From: Paenibacillus sp. FSL H8-0048
Lineage (GTDB): Bacteria > Bacillota > Bacilli > Paenibacillales > Paenibacillaceae
Reading direction: 5' to 3'
DNA length: 64,000 bases
NCBI RefSeq assembly: GCF_038002825.1
Contig: NZ_JBBODF010000001.1
Span: 2,170,001 to 2,234,000, forward strand
Positions within the stretch are counted from its first letter, which is position 1. Each line of letters begins with the position of its first letter. The notes beneath the pieces were generated by a model. It did not search any database and had not been told where the DNA came from. It saw only the letters and a program-made list of their open reading frames with translations. Positions 52,775 to 61,993 of the stretch are shown in pieces. The translations under genes and the position numbers were made by a program.

Positions 52775-55700
52775 CTATCGGAGGCGGACGGTCCCGGCAC
52801 CCAGCATCTCTTCAATGGCTGCGAACAGCTCCTCCGAGGGCTCGATCCGGTAGCTGTCGCTCAGCGCAAGCACCTTCTGGTTGCGCTCGTAGAACAGCAG
52901 CGTCGCTGCGGGTCCCGGATGGGTCTGCAGCAGCGCCTGGAGGCGCGGCAGCAGACCCTTCAGCTCAGCGCCCGGCGTGATCTTGATGAAGACACGCTGG
53001 GCGCCAGGCGCTGAGCCTGCGAAGCGCTCAGCGGCGGGGTCCTGCCCCGTGCGCAGCGGGGCAGGGCTGCCCGGCCGCGCGGCTGACGCGGCCAGGCCCT
53101 GGGGCGCGGCCTGCGCAGCGGCCGCAGAAGCGCGCGCACCGGGCGGCTGTGCCGCCGGTATGCGCGTGCCCGGTGCAGCGGCGGCGCCAGCTGCACCGCC
53201 GGGCCGGACGCCGGGGCCACCGGCGCCCGTGCGGGCTGCAGGAGCGGCCGCAGGCGCTCCTGCGGGGGCAATGCGGCCCGCGCCGTAGGCGGGCCGGGAC
53301 CCGGCGCTGCGGCGCTGCAGCAGGCCGCGCACGCTGTCCGAGGTGAGCTGCGCTACCTCCTCGGCCAGCAGCTTGAAGCCCTCGTCCTCCTGCTGCACCT
53401 TGGCGCGCAGGGCCAGCAATGCGCCCTTCTCAATCAGGGCGCGGCTGCGTTTCCACACCTCCGGGAAGAGTACGACCTCGCAGCGCTCGATCTGGTCTTC
53501 CCACTCCACAAAAGCCATCGCCTTCCCGGCTTTGGTCGTGATCTCCTTCAGCGACACGACCATACCGGCCGTCACGGTCATACTCTCATCCGCTGCTTCG
53601 CCAAGATCCATCAGCTTCTGCATGCCCGGCTCCTCCAGCAGCCCCGCATGGTCATCCAGCGGATGGCCGGAGAGATAGAGCCCCAGCAGCTCCCGCTCCA
53701 GCTCCAGCTGCTGGGTTCCGCTGAACCTCGGAATATCCGGGTAGCGGATCTCCCAGTTCGGCGTCTCGATCAGGTCATCGAACAGCTGGATCTGCAGCTC
53801 ATCCCGCTCCTTGCGCCATTTGGCCGCCGCATCCACCGTCTCATCCAGCATCGCCAGCAGCTGCGCCCGGTGTCCGGGCAGCGTATCGAAGGCACCGGTC
53901 TGCAGCAGCGATTCGATCACTCGCTTGTTGCAGACCCGCAGATCGACCCGGCGGCAGAAATCGAGCAGGCTGTCGAACGGCCGCTCCTTACGGACTTCCA
54001 TAATGTTCTCTACGGCCTGCGTGCCGACATTCTTCACCGCAGCCAGCCCGAAGCGGATAGCCCTTCGGTCTTCGCCGGGCACCGGAGTGAACAGCACCCC
54101 GCTCTCGTTGACATCCGGCGGCAGGACGGCAATCCCGGACCGGCGGCATTCCAGGACATATTCCGCCACCTTGCGGTGGCTCCCCATCACAGCAGTCAGC
54201 ATAGCAGCCATGAACTGCACCGGATAATGCGCCTTAAGATAAGCGGTCTGGAAAGCCAGCACCCCGTAAGCAGCGGCATGGGCGCGCGGGAAGCCGTAGT
54301 TGGCAAACCGCACGATCATATCATAGACCGCATGGGCGTCCGCTTCGCTGTAGCCCTGCTTCAGACTGCCCTCCACGAAGTGGCTGCGCTCCTGGTCCAG
54401 CGTCTCCCGCTTTTTCTTGGACACCGCACGGCGGAGCAGGTCCGCTTCACCCAGCGAGAAGCCGGCCATCAGGGAGGCAATCTGCATGATTTGCTCCTGG
54501 TAGACGATTATGCCGTACGTATCGGCCAGAATCGGCTGCAAATCCGCATGCGGATAGACGACCTCGAATTCCCCGTGCTTGCCCCCGATGAATTTCGGGA
54601 TGAATTCCATCGGACCCGGACGGTACAGCGCCACCACCGAGACAATATCCTCGAACCCGCTTGGCTTGAGGTCCTTCAGCACCCGCCGGACGCCCGCCGA
54701 TTCCAGCTGGAATACGCCGGTGGTCTCGCCTGCTCCCAGCATCTCATAGGTGAGCGGATCATGATCCGGAATGATGCGGAAATCCGGCACGCTCCCGGTC
54801 ATCTCCTTCACCCATTTCATGCAGCGTTCAATAATCGACAAAGTCCGCAGGCCGAGAAAATCCATCTTGAGCAGCCCAACGCTCTCCAAATGCTCCATGG
54901 AGTACTGGGTGAGCGCCGTGCTCTCATTGCCCGCCTGGAGCGGAACCGCATCGGTCAGCGGCCCCTTGGAGATGACCACGCCAGCTGCATGCGTCGAAGC
55001 ATGGCGCGGCATCCCCTCCACCTTCATCGCCGTGTCCAGCAGCACTCTGGTCTTCGGACTCGTCTCATACAGCGCCTTAAGCTCAGGCGTGCCCTCCAGC
55101 GCCCGGCTGATGCTGATGCCGAGCTGGCCCGGAATCAGCTTCGCCGCCTTGTCCACCTCGTTATACGGCAGATTCAGCGCCCGGCCCACATCACGGACAG
55201 CAGCCCTGGCCGCCATCGTACCGAAGGTGATAATCTGCGCCACATGCTCCTTGCCGTACTTATCCACCACATAGGCAATGACCTCATCGCGGCGTTCGTC
55301 GCTGAAGTCGATATCAATATCGGGCATCGTGATCCGCTCAGGGTTCAGGAAGCGCTCGAACAGCAGATTATATTTCAGCGGGTCCACATCGGTAATCTTC
55401 AGCGTGTACGCGGTGAGACTTCCTGCGGAGGAACCGCGGCCCGGACCGGTAACAATACCGCTGCGGTGACAAAAAGCGATAAAATCCCACACAATCAGGA
55501 AGTAATCGCTGAACCCCATGCTCTCAATGACTCCCAGCTCGTAGTCGAGCCGCTTCTCGGCCGTCTCCTTTTGCTCCGGCGATTCCCAGAGCGGAGTATC
55601 CGCATAGCGCTGCTCCAGCCCGCTACGGCATAGCTGGCGCAGATAAGCAGCGGCATCCAGCCCTTCCGGCAAAGGCGAGAATTCCGGAAGAATATGATTG

Positions 55701-56533
55701 CCGAATGTCAGCTCCAGATTGCACGCTTCAGCGATCCGCTGCGTGTTCTCTATCGCCTGCGGTACATGCGGAAACAGCGCAGCCATCTGCTCCCCGCTTT
55801 TGAAGAACAGCTGGTCTGTCCCGATCTTCAGCCGGTCCTCATCGTCCACGGATTTGCCCGTGCCGATGCAGATCAGCACATCCTGAACCTCGGCATCCTC
55901 CTTGTCCATATAGTGGACATCATTAGTCGCTGCCAGCGGAATGCCGAGCTCTTCAGCAAGCGCAATCAGCTGCGGATTCACCCGCTTCTGCTCGGCAATC
56001 CCGTGATCCTGCAGCTCCAGATAGAAGTCGCTTCCAAAAATCCCCTTATACCGCAGAGCCGCCTTGCGCGCCTCCTCCTCCCGGCCGTGCAGCAGATGCT
56101 GCGGTACTTCACCGCCCAGGCAGGCGCTTAGGCAGATAATGCCCTCGGCATATGCTGCCAGCGCCTCCATATCGATACGCGGCTTGTAATGCTGGCCTTC
56201 CAGATGGCCGATCGAGATCAGCTTCATCAGATTCCGGTAGCCGGTCATATTCTTCGCCAGCAGAATCAGGTGATAGATGGGCTGATCCTTGCGGCTTCCC
56301 CGCTCACGGCGCGAGCCTGCTGTCAAATAAGCCTCACAGCCGATAATCGGCTTGATTCCCTGCGCCTGGCAGGCTTTATAGAAAGGGATGGCCCCGTACA
56401 TCACACCATGATCCGTCAGCGCCAGCGATGTCATGCCGTATTCGCCGGCCCGGCGCACGAGATCTGTAATGCGCGCCGCCCCGTCCAGTAAACTGTATTC
56501 GCTGTGCACATGCAAATGCACGAATGGGCTCAT
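52775..56533 (-). CDS. dnaE: DNA polymerase III alpha subunit DnaE
   Basis: DnaE extends primers during chromosome replication in Firmicutes. The 1252-residue protein has a PHP domain (1-210, HLHVHSEYSLLDG), the catalytic acids in MPDIDIDFSDERRDEV, the finger and beta-binding regions (about 300-870), helix-hairpin-helix segments and an OB fold (about 980-1070). An Ala/Pro/Gly-rich, very GC-rich insert of about 105 residues (1074-1179) separates the OB fold from the C-terminal domain, which resumes at RVFIKITPGAELKGLL. The start at 56533 follows AGGGA; an upstream GTG at 56542 is possible. The C-proximal insert is unusual for DnaE. Confidence 0.95.
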   Translation of the reverse strand: MSPFVHLHVHSEYSLLDGAARITDLVRRAGEYGMTSLALTDHGVMYGAIPFYKACQAQGIKPIIGCEAYLTAGSRRERGSRKDQPIYHLILLAKNMTGYRNLMKLISIGHLEGQHYKPRIDMEALAAYAEGIICLSACLGGEVPQHLLHGREEEARKAALRYKGIFGSDFYLELQDHGIAEQKRVNPQLIALAEELGIPLAATNDVHYMDKEDAEVQDVLICIGTGKSVDDEDRLKIGTDQLFFKSGEQMAALFPHVPQAIENTQRIAEACNLELTFGNHILPEFSPLPEGLDAAAYLRQLCRSGLEQRYADTPLWESPEQKETAEKRLDYELGVIESMGFSDYFLIVWDFIAFCHRSGIVTGPGRGSSAGSLTAYTLKITDVDPLKYNLLFERFLNPERITMPDIDIDFSDERRDEVIAYVVDKYGKEHVAQIITFGTMAARAAVRDVGRALNLPYNEVDKAAKLIPGQLGISISRALEGTPELKALYETSPKTRVLLDTAMKVEGMPRHASTHAAGVVISKGPLTDAVPLQAGNESTALTQYSMEHLESVGLLKMDFLGLRTLSIIERCMKWVKEMTGSVPDFRIIPDHDPLTYEMLGAGETTGVFQLESAGVRRVLKDLKPSGFEDIVSVVALYRPGPMEFIPKFIGGKHGEFEVVYPHADLQPILADTYGIIVYQEQIMQIASLMAGFSLGEADLLRRAVSKKKRETLDQERSHFVEGSLKQGYSEADAHAVYDMIVRFANYGFPRAHAAAYGVLAFQTAYLKAHYPVQFMAAMLTAVMGSHRKVAEYVLECRRSGIAVLPPDVNESGVLFTPVPGEDRRAIRFGLAAVKNVGTQAVENIMEVRKERPFDSLLDFCRRVDLRVCNKRVIESLLQTGAFDTLPGHRAQLLAMLDETVDAAAKWRKERDELQIQLFDDLIETPNWEIRYPDIPRFSGTQQLELERELLGLYLSGHPLDDHAGLLEEPGMQKLMDLGEAADESMTVTAGMVVSLKEITTKAGKAMAFVEWEDQIERCEVVLFPEVWKRSRALIEKGALLALRAKVQQEDEGFKLLAEEVAQLTSDSVRGLLQRRSAGSRPAYGAGRIAPAGAPAAAPAARTGAGGPGVRPGGAAGAAAAPGTRIPAAQPPGARASAAAAQAAPQGLAASAARPGSPAPLRTGQDPAAERFAGSAPGAQRVFIKITPGAELKGLLPRLQALLQTHPGPAATLLFYERNQKVLALSDSYRIEPSEELFAAIEEMLGAGTVRLR

Positions 56534-56677
56534 ATTCCCCACTTCCCTTCAGCTCCAAATCAAAACATAAGATGAAACTATTTTATCATATTAGAGGGGG
56601 AACCGCCCATAGAATGGATTAAGAGCATATGGACAGGCAAAAGCAGGCCGCCGCCTGATCTAAGGAAGGAGCTTTCT

Positions 56678-56998
56678 ATGGATATTTTCTTAAGCAAGGC
56701 CGTCCTCGACTTCTTCATCGCGTTCGGCATAGTGCTGGGCGGAGCGATGCTGGGCGGAATCGGCGCCGTCGTCTCTCTTCAACCGCCAACCGATACCATG
56801 CTGGAAATCGCAGACCGTATTAAGATATGGGCACTGGCTGCCGCCGTTGGCGGAACCATCGACCCGATGCGGGTCATTGAGAGCAATATGCTGGGAGGCA
56901 ATCTCTCTCCGGCGATCAAGCAGATTCTCTATCTGGTGTTCGCCTTCCTGGGTGCTCATATGGGCAGCGAGCTGGTCAAGTGGGTATGCGGCAAGTAG
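56678..56998 (+). CDS. ytrH: Sporulation protein YtrH
   Basis: A 106-residue membrane protein with two or three hydrophobic segments (about 8-32 and 80-100), and a central GGTIDPMRVIESNMLGG. YtrH and YtrI are needed for efficient sporulation in Bacillus subtilis, expressed in the mother cell. GGAAGGAG precedes the ATG. It diverges from dnaE, as in Bacillus, and ytrI follows 22 bp later. Confidence 0.93.
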   Translation: MDIFLSKAVLDFFIAFGIVLGGAMLGGIGAVVSLQPPTDTMLEIADRIKIWALAAAVGGTIDPMRVIESNMLGGNLSPAIKQILYLVFAFLGAHMGSELVKWVCGK

Positions 56999-57020
56999 AA
57001 GCGAAGGGGTGAAAAGATAC

Positions 57021-57524
57021 ATGCGACTTCCGCCGTTTGACCGCTACCGCCGTTTCTCGCAGATTGCTGCTGTGTTTGTGCTGGGGATGATTGTGGGAGC
57101 CGCCCTGTACAACGCGATTTATCATATGGGCTATAGCCTGCTCTGGGTCAATAACCACGATCTGCGGCTGGAGATTGCACAATACCGGAATGACATTCTG
57201 ACGCTCAAAAAATATAACAACACCTCCACCGTCATCCGTGAGATTAAGGTGCGTACCGAGGAGAGCAAGGTCAAGGACAGCGCAGCGGCGCTGGACCCGG
57301 TGACAGCCAAGGAGGTCCTCAGCAAGCTGGCAGGCGATCTGGAGCCGCTGCGCGGGCGCAGCATGTTCGATATCGATTCCGACGGCAAGCTGGCGCGCCT
57401 GCTGCTGGATAACAAAATCTATCTGGCCCGCGAGAAGGAATACACCGTCAAAATCCGCACCATGCTGGTGATGGAGGGCGTGCTGCAAATCTGGGTGGAA
57501 ATCAGTCCTTATAAACGCAGCTGA
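57021..57524 (+). CDS. ytrI: Sporulation membrane protein YtrI
   Basis: A 167-residue protein with one membrane helix (about 14-36) and an extracytoplasmic part beginning with a coiled-coil-like stretch (NHDLRLEIAQYRNDILTLKK). The frame is open further upstream, but the ATG at 57021, preceded by AAGGGGTG, is the true start. It follows ytrH, with which it is co-transcribed. Required for sporulation in Bacillus, by family knowledge. Confidence 0.9.
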   Translation: MRLPPFDRYRRFSQIAAVFVLGMIVGAALYNAIYHMGYSLLWVNNHDLRLEIAQYRNDILTLKKYNNTSTVIREIKVRTEESKVKDSAAALDPVTAKEVLSKLAGDLEPLRGRSMFDIDSDGKLARLLLDNKIYLAREKEYTVKIRTMLVMEGVLQIWVEISPYKRS

Positions 57525-57629
57525 GCCGCAAATCATGATACAATAGTGGACAAATCACAATCACAGGATACAGAGTGCCCGGCTTAGGCTACGCTGACTG
57601 CCCGGTCTTCCACAAAGGAGCTACCGTTC

Positions 57630-57932
57630 ATGATTATGTTCATTAAGTATCTGCTGTTTGCCCTGCTGGTTATCTTCATGGTATGCGCCGCCGCGTACAG
57701 CATCTCTTCCCGCAGAACTGCCGACCCGCTTATCCAAGGCACCAGACGCTCGATCATGAATATGCTGCTGGGCGGAATGCTGGTCACGCTTTCATTAATG
57801 TCGATGTTCATCTTCCGCGGCTCGACGCTTAACGTGGTCATTGAGGCTGCTTTTCTGCTGCTGGGCCTGTTCAATATCTTCTCGGGACTGCGCAGCTACA
57901 GCTACTACAGCCGGATGCGCAGCGGAAGCTGA
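57630..57932 (+). CDS. ytpI: YtpI-like membrane protein
   Basis: A 100-residue protein with three membrane helices (about 4-24, 42-62 and 68-88) and a conserved tail. The order ytoI-ytpI-ytrI-ytrH-dnaE is that of Bacillus subtilis. AAAGGAG precedes the ATG by ten bases. A second ATG two codons later is an alternative. Function unknown. Confidence 0.85.
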   Translation: MIMFIKYLLFALLVIFMVCAAAYSISSRRTADPLIQGTRRSIMNMLLGGMLVTLSLMSMFIFRGSTLNVVIEAAFLLLGLFNIFSGLRSYSYYSRMRSGS

Positions 57933-58011
57933 GGATTCCCCCACTACACTCTGCGGTAGAGCCTGAAGCTGCGGTTTTCCTCCCCTCATCTACCGTTGGA
58001 TGCCTAAGAGA

Positions 58012-58197
58012 ATTGGAAATTGTACAGTTAATTTTGGGCCATTTATCAGTTCCGGACTATTAGTTGGAAAAAAGGCATTCCTTGCGCGTCCTTTCATCAG
58101 ATGGTGCAATTCCCGGCGAATTAGTTGTATTTTTTCCACTTGCTGCTCGGATACGATCACATTCAGCATCAATAGATGCTCTTTTTCCACTTGCTGT
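58012..58197. repeat. Four-core inverted array with 51-bp spacing (family A)
   Basis: TTGGAAAT (58013) and TTGGAAAAAAGG (58064) are 51 bp apart. Inverted TTTTTCCACTTGCTG begins at 58131 and again at 58182, also 51 bp apart. The cores are related to those at 18567 and 43521. It lies between convergent ytpI and ytoI. A weak hairpin (AGACCAG...CTGGTCT, 58339-58381) may terminate one or both genes. No gene is seen in 57933-58474. Confidence 0.8.
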
Positions 58198-58474
58198 ATA
58201 TTATGTTCATCTTTGCGTGGCGAATGTGGCATCACCCAACAGACGTAATCAACAGGTTACTCAATAGGCCGACTCGACTGCTTACTTAACAGCTTACTCG
58301 AAACCAAATCCGCCAAAATTCTGTTGCCAGTACAAATAGACCAGTTGCTCATCCTGATTGCCTGCAGGACAGCTCTGGTCTATTTTATATTTTGCCGGGA
58401 ATGAATCCTCGTTCATCGTCACTCTCATCGTTATTCGCCTAGCATTACCCCTTCATCGTGACACGCTAATCCCG

Positions 58475-59809
58475 CTACCCGTGGTCAATCGACTGCAGCA
58501 TCAGCACGGCCTTGGCTACAATGGTATCCATATAGCTGATCTCGATCTCCAGCTTGCAGGTACGGCGGCTGATCTCCAGCAGCTTCGGCATGACGGTGAT
58601 GGAATGCTCAATCTGTACCGGACGGATGAAATAGGTGGACATATTGTCCAGTACATAGTCATTCCCGGTGATGTCCTTGGCTGCCTTGAAGGCGGACAGG
58701 GTCATCAGGGTGGACAGAACCCCCTCCGAGATCGTTCCCAGATCAGTCGCCATCTGCGGGGTAATGAAGCCATGAAAGAACAGCCTGCCCTCCTCATCCC
58801 GCTCATCCGCGAACCCGTTCCAGATCAGATGATCGAACGTCTCTCCCAACTGTGGCTGATTGCTGGCGTCGCGCAGGCTCTGCAGCACTTCACGGCGGGT
58901 GACCGATCCTACCAGCTTACGGTTGCGGTCCACAATGGGCAGAAAATCGATCCCCTCCCACATCATAATCTGCGCCGCCGAAGCCAGCGAGGTCTGGAGT
59001 GCAGCGGTGACCGGACTGCGCACCATCGCCTTCTCAATACTCTGCCCTTCGCTGAGATCCTCCACATCACGCCGGCCTACGATTCCGATAACCCGGTTCC
59101 ACTCATCCGTGACCGGGAACCGCTGCTCGCCGCTGGCCTGCGACAGTTCACGCAGCTCTCCTACGGTGCTGGAGATTTTGAGCGTGTTCAGCCGCAGCTT
59201 GCCCTCCACGATATCCTCGACCAGCATAATCTTCTTCTTGATCAGCCGGTCAAAAATCGCGCGGTTAATCATCGAAGCCACCGTAAACGTATCATGTCTG
59301 GACGAGATGACCGGCAGGTCCAGCTCATCGGCCAGCGCTTTGACCTCTCGGCTGGTGCCGAAGCCCCCTGTCACAAGCACCCCGGCCCCCTGCTCCAGTG
59401 CAAGCGAGTGCACATCATCGCGGTTCCCGACGATCAGCAGGCTGTCGGCGTCGATGTACCGGATCATGGCATCGACCTTCATCGCACCGATCACATATTT
59501 ATGAAGATGCTTGTTCAGACCCTCTGCTCCGCCAAGCACATGCCCCTCAACAATATCTACTACATCCCCGAAGGTCAGCTGTTCAGAAATATTGCGCGGC
59601 TTCTTCTCCACACGGACCGTGCCAATCCGTTCCTTGGTAATGACGATTCCAAGGTTCTCCGCTTCCTTCACCGCGCGGTAAGCCGTACCTTCGCTGACCC
59701 CCATCTCCTTCGCCAGCTTACGGACGGAGATTTTGGTTCCCACCTTCAGACTTTCAATGTGCTGCAGCAGTTGTTCATGCTTTGTGATGTTATCGCCTTG
59801 ACCTTCCAA
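58475..59809 (-). CDS. ytoI: YtoI: HTH, DRTGG, CBS-pair and hotdog domain regulator
   Basis: A 444-residue protein with an N-terminal winged helix-like HTH (about 10-65, SVRKLAKEMGVSEGTAYRAV), a DRTGG domain (about 75-185), two CBS domains (about 195-310) and a hotdog-fold domain (about 320-440). CBS and DRTGG domains bind nucleotides, so it may be a nucleotide-sensing regulator. The Bacillus counterpart YtoI is uncharacterised. The gene is convergent with ytpI. Confidence 0.88.
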   Translation of the reverse strand: MEGQGDNITKHEQLLQHIESLKVGTKISVRKLAKEMGVSEGTAYRAVKEAENLGIVITKERIGTVRVEKKPRNISEQLTFGDVVDIVEGHVLGGAEGLNKHLHKYVIGAMKVDAMIRYIDADSLLIVGNRDDVHSLALEQGAGVLVTGGFGTSREVKALADELDLPVISSRHDTFTVASMINRAIFDRLIKKKIMLVEDIVEGKLRLNTLKISSTVGELRELSQASGEQRFPVTDEWNRVIGIVGRRDVEDLSEGQSIEKAMVRSPVTAALQTSLASAAQIMMWEGIDFLPIVDRNRKLVGSVTRREVLQSLRDASNQPQLGETFDHLIWNGFADERDEEGRLFFHGFITPQMATDLGTISEGVLSTLMTLSAFKAAKDITGNDYVLDNMSTYFIRPVQIEHSITVMPKLLEISRRTCKLEIEISYMDTIVAKAVLMLQSIDHG

Positions 59810-59930
59810 CTGTTACACCCCCATACCCCGATCTGTACTATTCTGTACCTATTATACATGCTGCCCGCACCGGAGTACAGCAGGTTATACTGTATCTTTC
59901 AAAAGTTATGACAGCCGGGAATATATATAT

Positions 59931-60115
59931 AACACCGGGCAACTTGCTCCCGGCAGGAGAAGCACCAAGTGGAAACGGCTTTGCTGTCCTTTTTAAAGGA
60001 CGGTACCGTTTCAGCGAGAAATAGAAGGATAATGTGTAGCGTGAAACCTATACATTCTTATATTTGCACAGGTAACCCCCGGTCCGCCGCAACGGCAAAC
60101 AGGGGGTGCTTTTAT
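59931..60115 (+). ncRNA. Candidate structured noncoding RNA
   Basis: No protein is encoded, but stable hairpins follow one another: CCGGG/CCCGG (59935-59953), GAAACGG/CCGTTTC (59972-60012) enclosing GTCCT/AGGAC, AATGTGTAG/CTATACATT (60031-60056), and ACCCCC/GGGGGT (60075-60107) followed by GCTTTTA. An AT-rich stretch (59921-59931) could be its -10 region. It lies between the starts or ends of ytoI and the 94-residue gene, both on the minus strand. I recognise no known riboswitch or ncRNA class. Confidence 0.4.
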
Positions 60116-60136
60116 ACCGCTGGCTCTATACCCGGC

Positions 60137-60421
60137 CTATGATCTCTGCGACACCCGGCCTTCTTCGTTCCACTTGCCCTGCCACTGTGCAAGCTTGGCC
60201 TTGCGGACGGCATCCAGGCGCTTCTGCTTCTCTTCATCCACACCGATAATGAAATGCAGATGCGAGGCAATGACCAGGAACGCAAAGACACACCAGACGA
60301 TACCAAAGCCCAGCACCCAGCCGGAGCCATTCTGAATAGACAGCTTCGGCAGCGCGTATAACAGCATGGCCAGGGCAATCAGCAGATACACGGAATGCTT
60401 GAATTTACTTTTTTTTCTCAT
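60137..60421 (-). CDS. Hypothetical membrane protein (94 residues)
   Basis: Two membrane helices (about 9-27 and 33-58) and a charged cytoplasmic tail with EEKQKRLDAVRKAKLAQWQG. The start MRKKSKFKHSVYLL gives a positive-inside N-terminus. GGAG is upstream of the ATG at about nine bases. I do not recognise a family. It is monocistronic. Confidence 0.75.
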   Translation of the reverse strand: MRKKSKFKHSVYLLIALAMLLYALPKLSIQNGSGWVLGFGIVWCVFAFLVIASHLHFIIGVDEEKQKRLDAVRKAKLAQWQGKWNEEGRVSQRS

Positions 60422-60598
60422 TGCAGGACCGCTCCTTCGCTCTACGGGATTGTTAGAATGATTCTATATCTCTAATCTATGAACCTGCGATCTGAAATAT
60501 GAGACAAGCTGCGTAATTTTCCGGAAGGATGTTAGTGCCTTGTAGCAGTTTCTATCCTGCATGGCCCGGGTATGTGATGTTATATAGCGAAGGAGGGA

Positions 60599-61180
60599 AT
60601 GACCTTGAATCCCATTTATAACCAGACCCGGTACATCGCCCGCAAAAAAATATTCTCTGCACTTGGCGGAAAACTACATATCTTGGGTGATTCGGGGGAA
60701 CTGCTGCTGTTCTCCGAAATGAAAGCGTTCCGGCTGAGAGAGGACATTACACTGTACCCTGACGAGACAATGGGGAGGGAGCTGCTGCGGATTAAAGCGC
60801 GCAAGATTCTTGATATCAGCTCAACCTATGATGTGTATGATATGGAGACCGGGGAAACAGTGGGCGCCCTACGCCGTAAAGGCCTGAAATCTCTCATCAA
60901 GGACGAGTGGGCCATCCTGGACACGCAGGATAATGAAATCGGCACCATTAAGGAGGACAACGCCTTCCTCGCGCTGCTGCGCCGTGCGCTTGCCATTATT
61001 CCGCAGAAATATGATTTAGAAATCGGGGGAATGGTGATTCCTGCCTTCCGGCAGAACTTCAACCCGTTTGTCACCAAAATTATTGCCGATTTCTCAAAGG
61101 ACACCCACGGCAAGCTGGACCGCCGTCTCGGGATGGCCGCTACTATTCTGCTGTGTCTGGTAGAGGGCAAGCAGGATTAA
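60599..61180 (+). CDS. LURP-one-related (YxjI-like) protein
   Basis: A 193-residue protein matching the LURP-one-related/tubby-C-like group, soluble beta-barrel proteins of unknown function in bacteria. It begins NQTRYIARKKIFSALGGKLHI and shows the typical repeated strands (VYDMETGETVGALRRKGLKS). GGAGGG is only two bases before the ATG. A TTG two codons later (60605), eight bases after the site, may be the true start. It has its own terminator. Confidence 0.8.
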   Translation: MTLNPIYNQTRYIARKKIFSALGGKLHILGDSGELLLFSEMKAFRLREDITLYPDETMGRELLRIKARKILDISSTYDVYDMETGETVGALRRKGLKSLIKDEWAILDTQDNEIGTIKEDNAFLALLRRALAIIPQKYDLEIGGMVIPAFRQNFNPFVTKIIADFSKDTHGKLDRRLGMAATILLCLVEGKQD

Positions 61181-61216
61181 CCGAATGTAGCTCGCAGTAA
61201 TTATGGATCGGCGCAC

Positions 61217-61263
61217 TAAAAAGGGTGATTCCAGAGCCGTATGGCCCTGAAATCACCCTTTTC
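61217..61263. terminator. Bidirectional terminator between the YxjI-like gene and yheA
   Basis: AAAAAGGGTGATT and AATCACCCTTTTT form a 13-bp stem with inner pairing (GCC/GGC), between convergent genes, with A and T tracts on the two sides. Confidence 0.9.
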
Positions 61264-61299
61264 CTGTATGATAACGAATCCCCGATACGCTGCCGGTGC

Positions 61300-61641
61300 T
61301 TATTGGGCGCCGTACATTTGGGACAGGCTGTCTGTGATGATTTTGTTCACATCTTCGATAACCACACTAAGACGGCGCTCTGCGTCGAACAGACGGCGGA
61401 TGCCCAGGTTCAGGTTAAGCACCTCGAAGAGCTTCTCCATCTTCTCCATATCCTCCTGCGGAGGCATGTCCCCGCTCATCATCCGCTGCTGCAGCTCAAT
61501 CTGGCTCTGGCGGAAGTTGTCGAGCATCGCCTTGCTCTCCGGATCTGCTTCGATCACCTTCATTGCACTGGTAATATCCGATACCTCACTGCTGTCCTTA
61601 ATAGCACGCGCTAATTCATGCGCCTTATCAATCACGTTCAT
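61300..61641 (-). CDS. yheA: YheA-like protein (YlbF/UPF0342 family)
   Basis: A 113-residue helical protein. The core SKAMLDNFRQSQIELQQRMM is typical of the YlbF/YmcA/YheA family, small helical proteins of which YlbF and YmcA modulate sporulation, competence and biofilm formation. Its position beside yheC/yheD-type genes, as in Bacillus, points to YheA. The convergent terminator ends it. Confidence 0.82.
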   Translation of the reverse strand: MNVIDKAHELARAIKDSSEVSDITSAMKVIEADPESKAMLDNFRQSQIELQQRMMSGDMPPQEDMEKMEKLFEVLNLNLGIRRLFDAERRLSVVIEDVNKIITDSLSQMYGAQ

Positions 61642-61993
61642 TCTATTTCCTCCTCCAGATTATGTTCGTCTCTGCTTCGCTTTAAAAGCCCCGCTCGTTC
61701 AGCAGGCAGCGGTCTATGCCTGTCCAGCGAGCAGCCTCAGGGGCTGTCTGCGCCCAAATTTGGCAGCCGCGCAAGTTCCGCCCCGGCACGCCTGCTTCCT
61801 GCTGTGCTCCCGCCGTCCGGTCCAGGGCACGCCTGCCAGCCCTCCAGCTGCCGGCGATATTAATCCGCCCGGCACGGCTTTTTCGGGAATAGGTCAATCA
61901 CCAAGGGTCAGATGTCTCCATATGATGAATGATATGTAACCCTCAAGAATCATATTGCCGGCACGATGCTTGCCTACCGGAAGGAGATCCACG
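61642..61993. other. Divergent gap yheA/yheC, no gene seen
   Basis: About 350 bp, GC-rich. The segment before yheC (61930-61975) includes CATATT-like words that could belong to a sporulation promoter, but I cannot place one with confidence. A small open frame here has no coding signature. Confidence 0.5.

Noticed and set aside
53648..55633. Long plus-strand open frame (661 codons)
   Set aside because: It is the antisense of dnaE; composition follows codon constraints of the opposite strand and there is no ribosome site.
58358..59911. Plus-strand open frame of 517 codons
   Set aside because: Antisense of ytoI.
59972..60020. T-box riboswitch (GGACGGTACCG)
   Set aside because: The core differs from the T-box consensus, there is no stem I or specifier, and no co-directional gene follows.
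61618..61863. Short gene on the plus strand next to yheA
   Set aside because: It overlaps the yheA start region, lacks a ribosome site and has no recognisable features.
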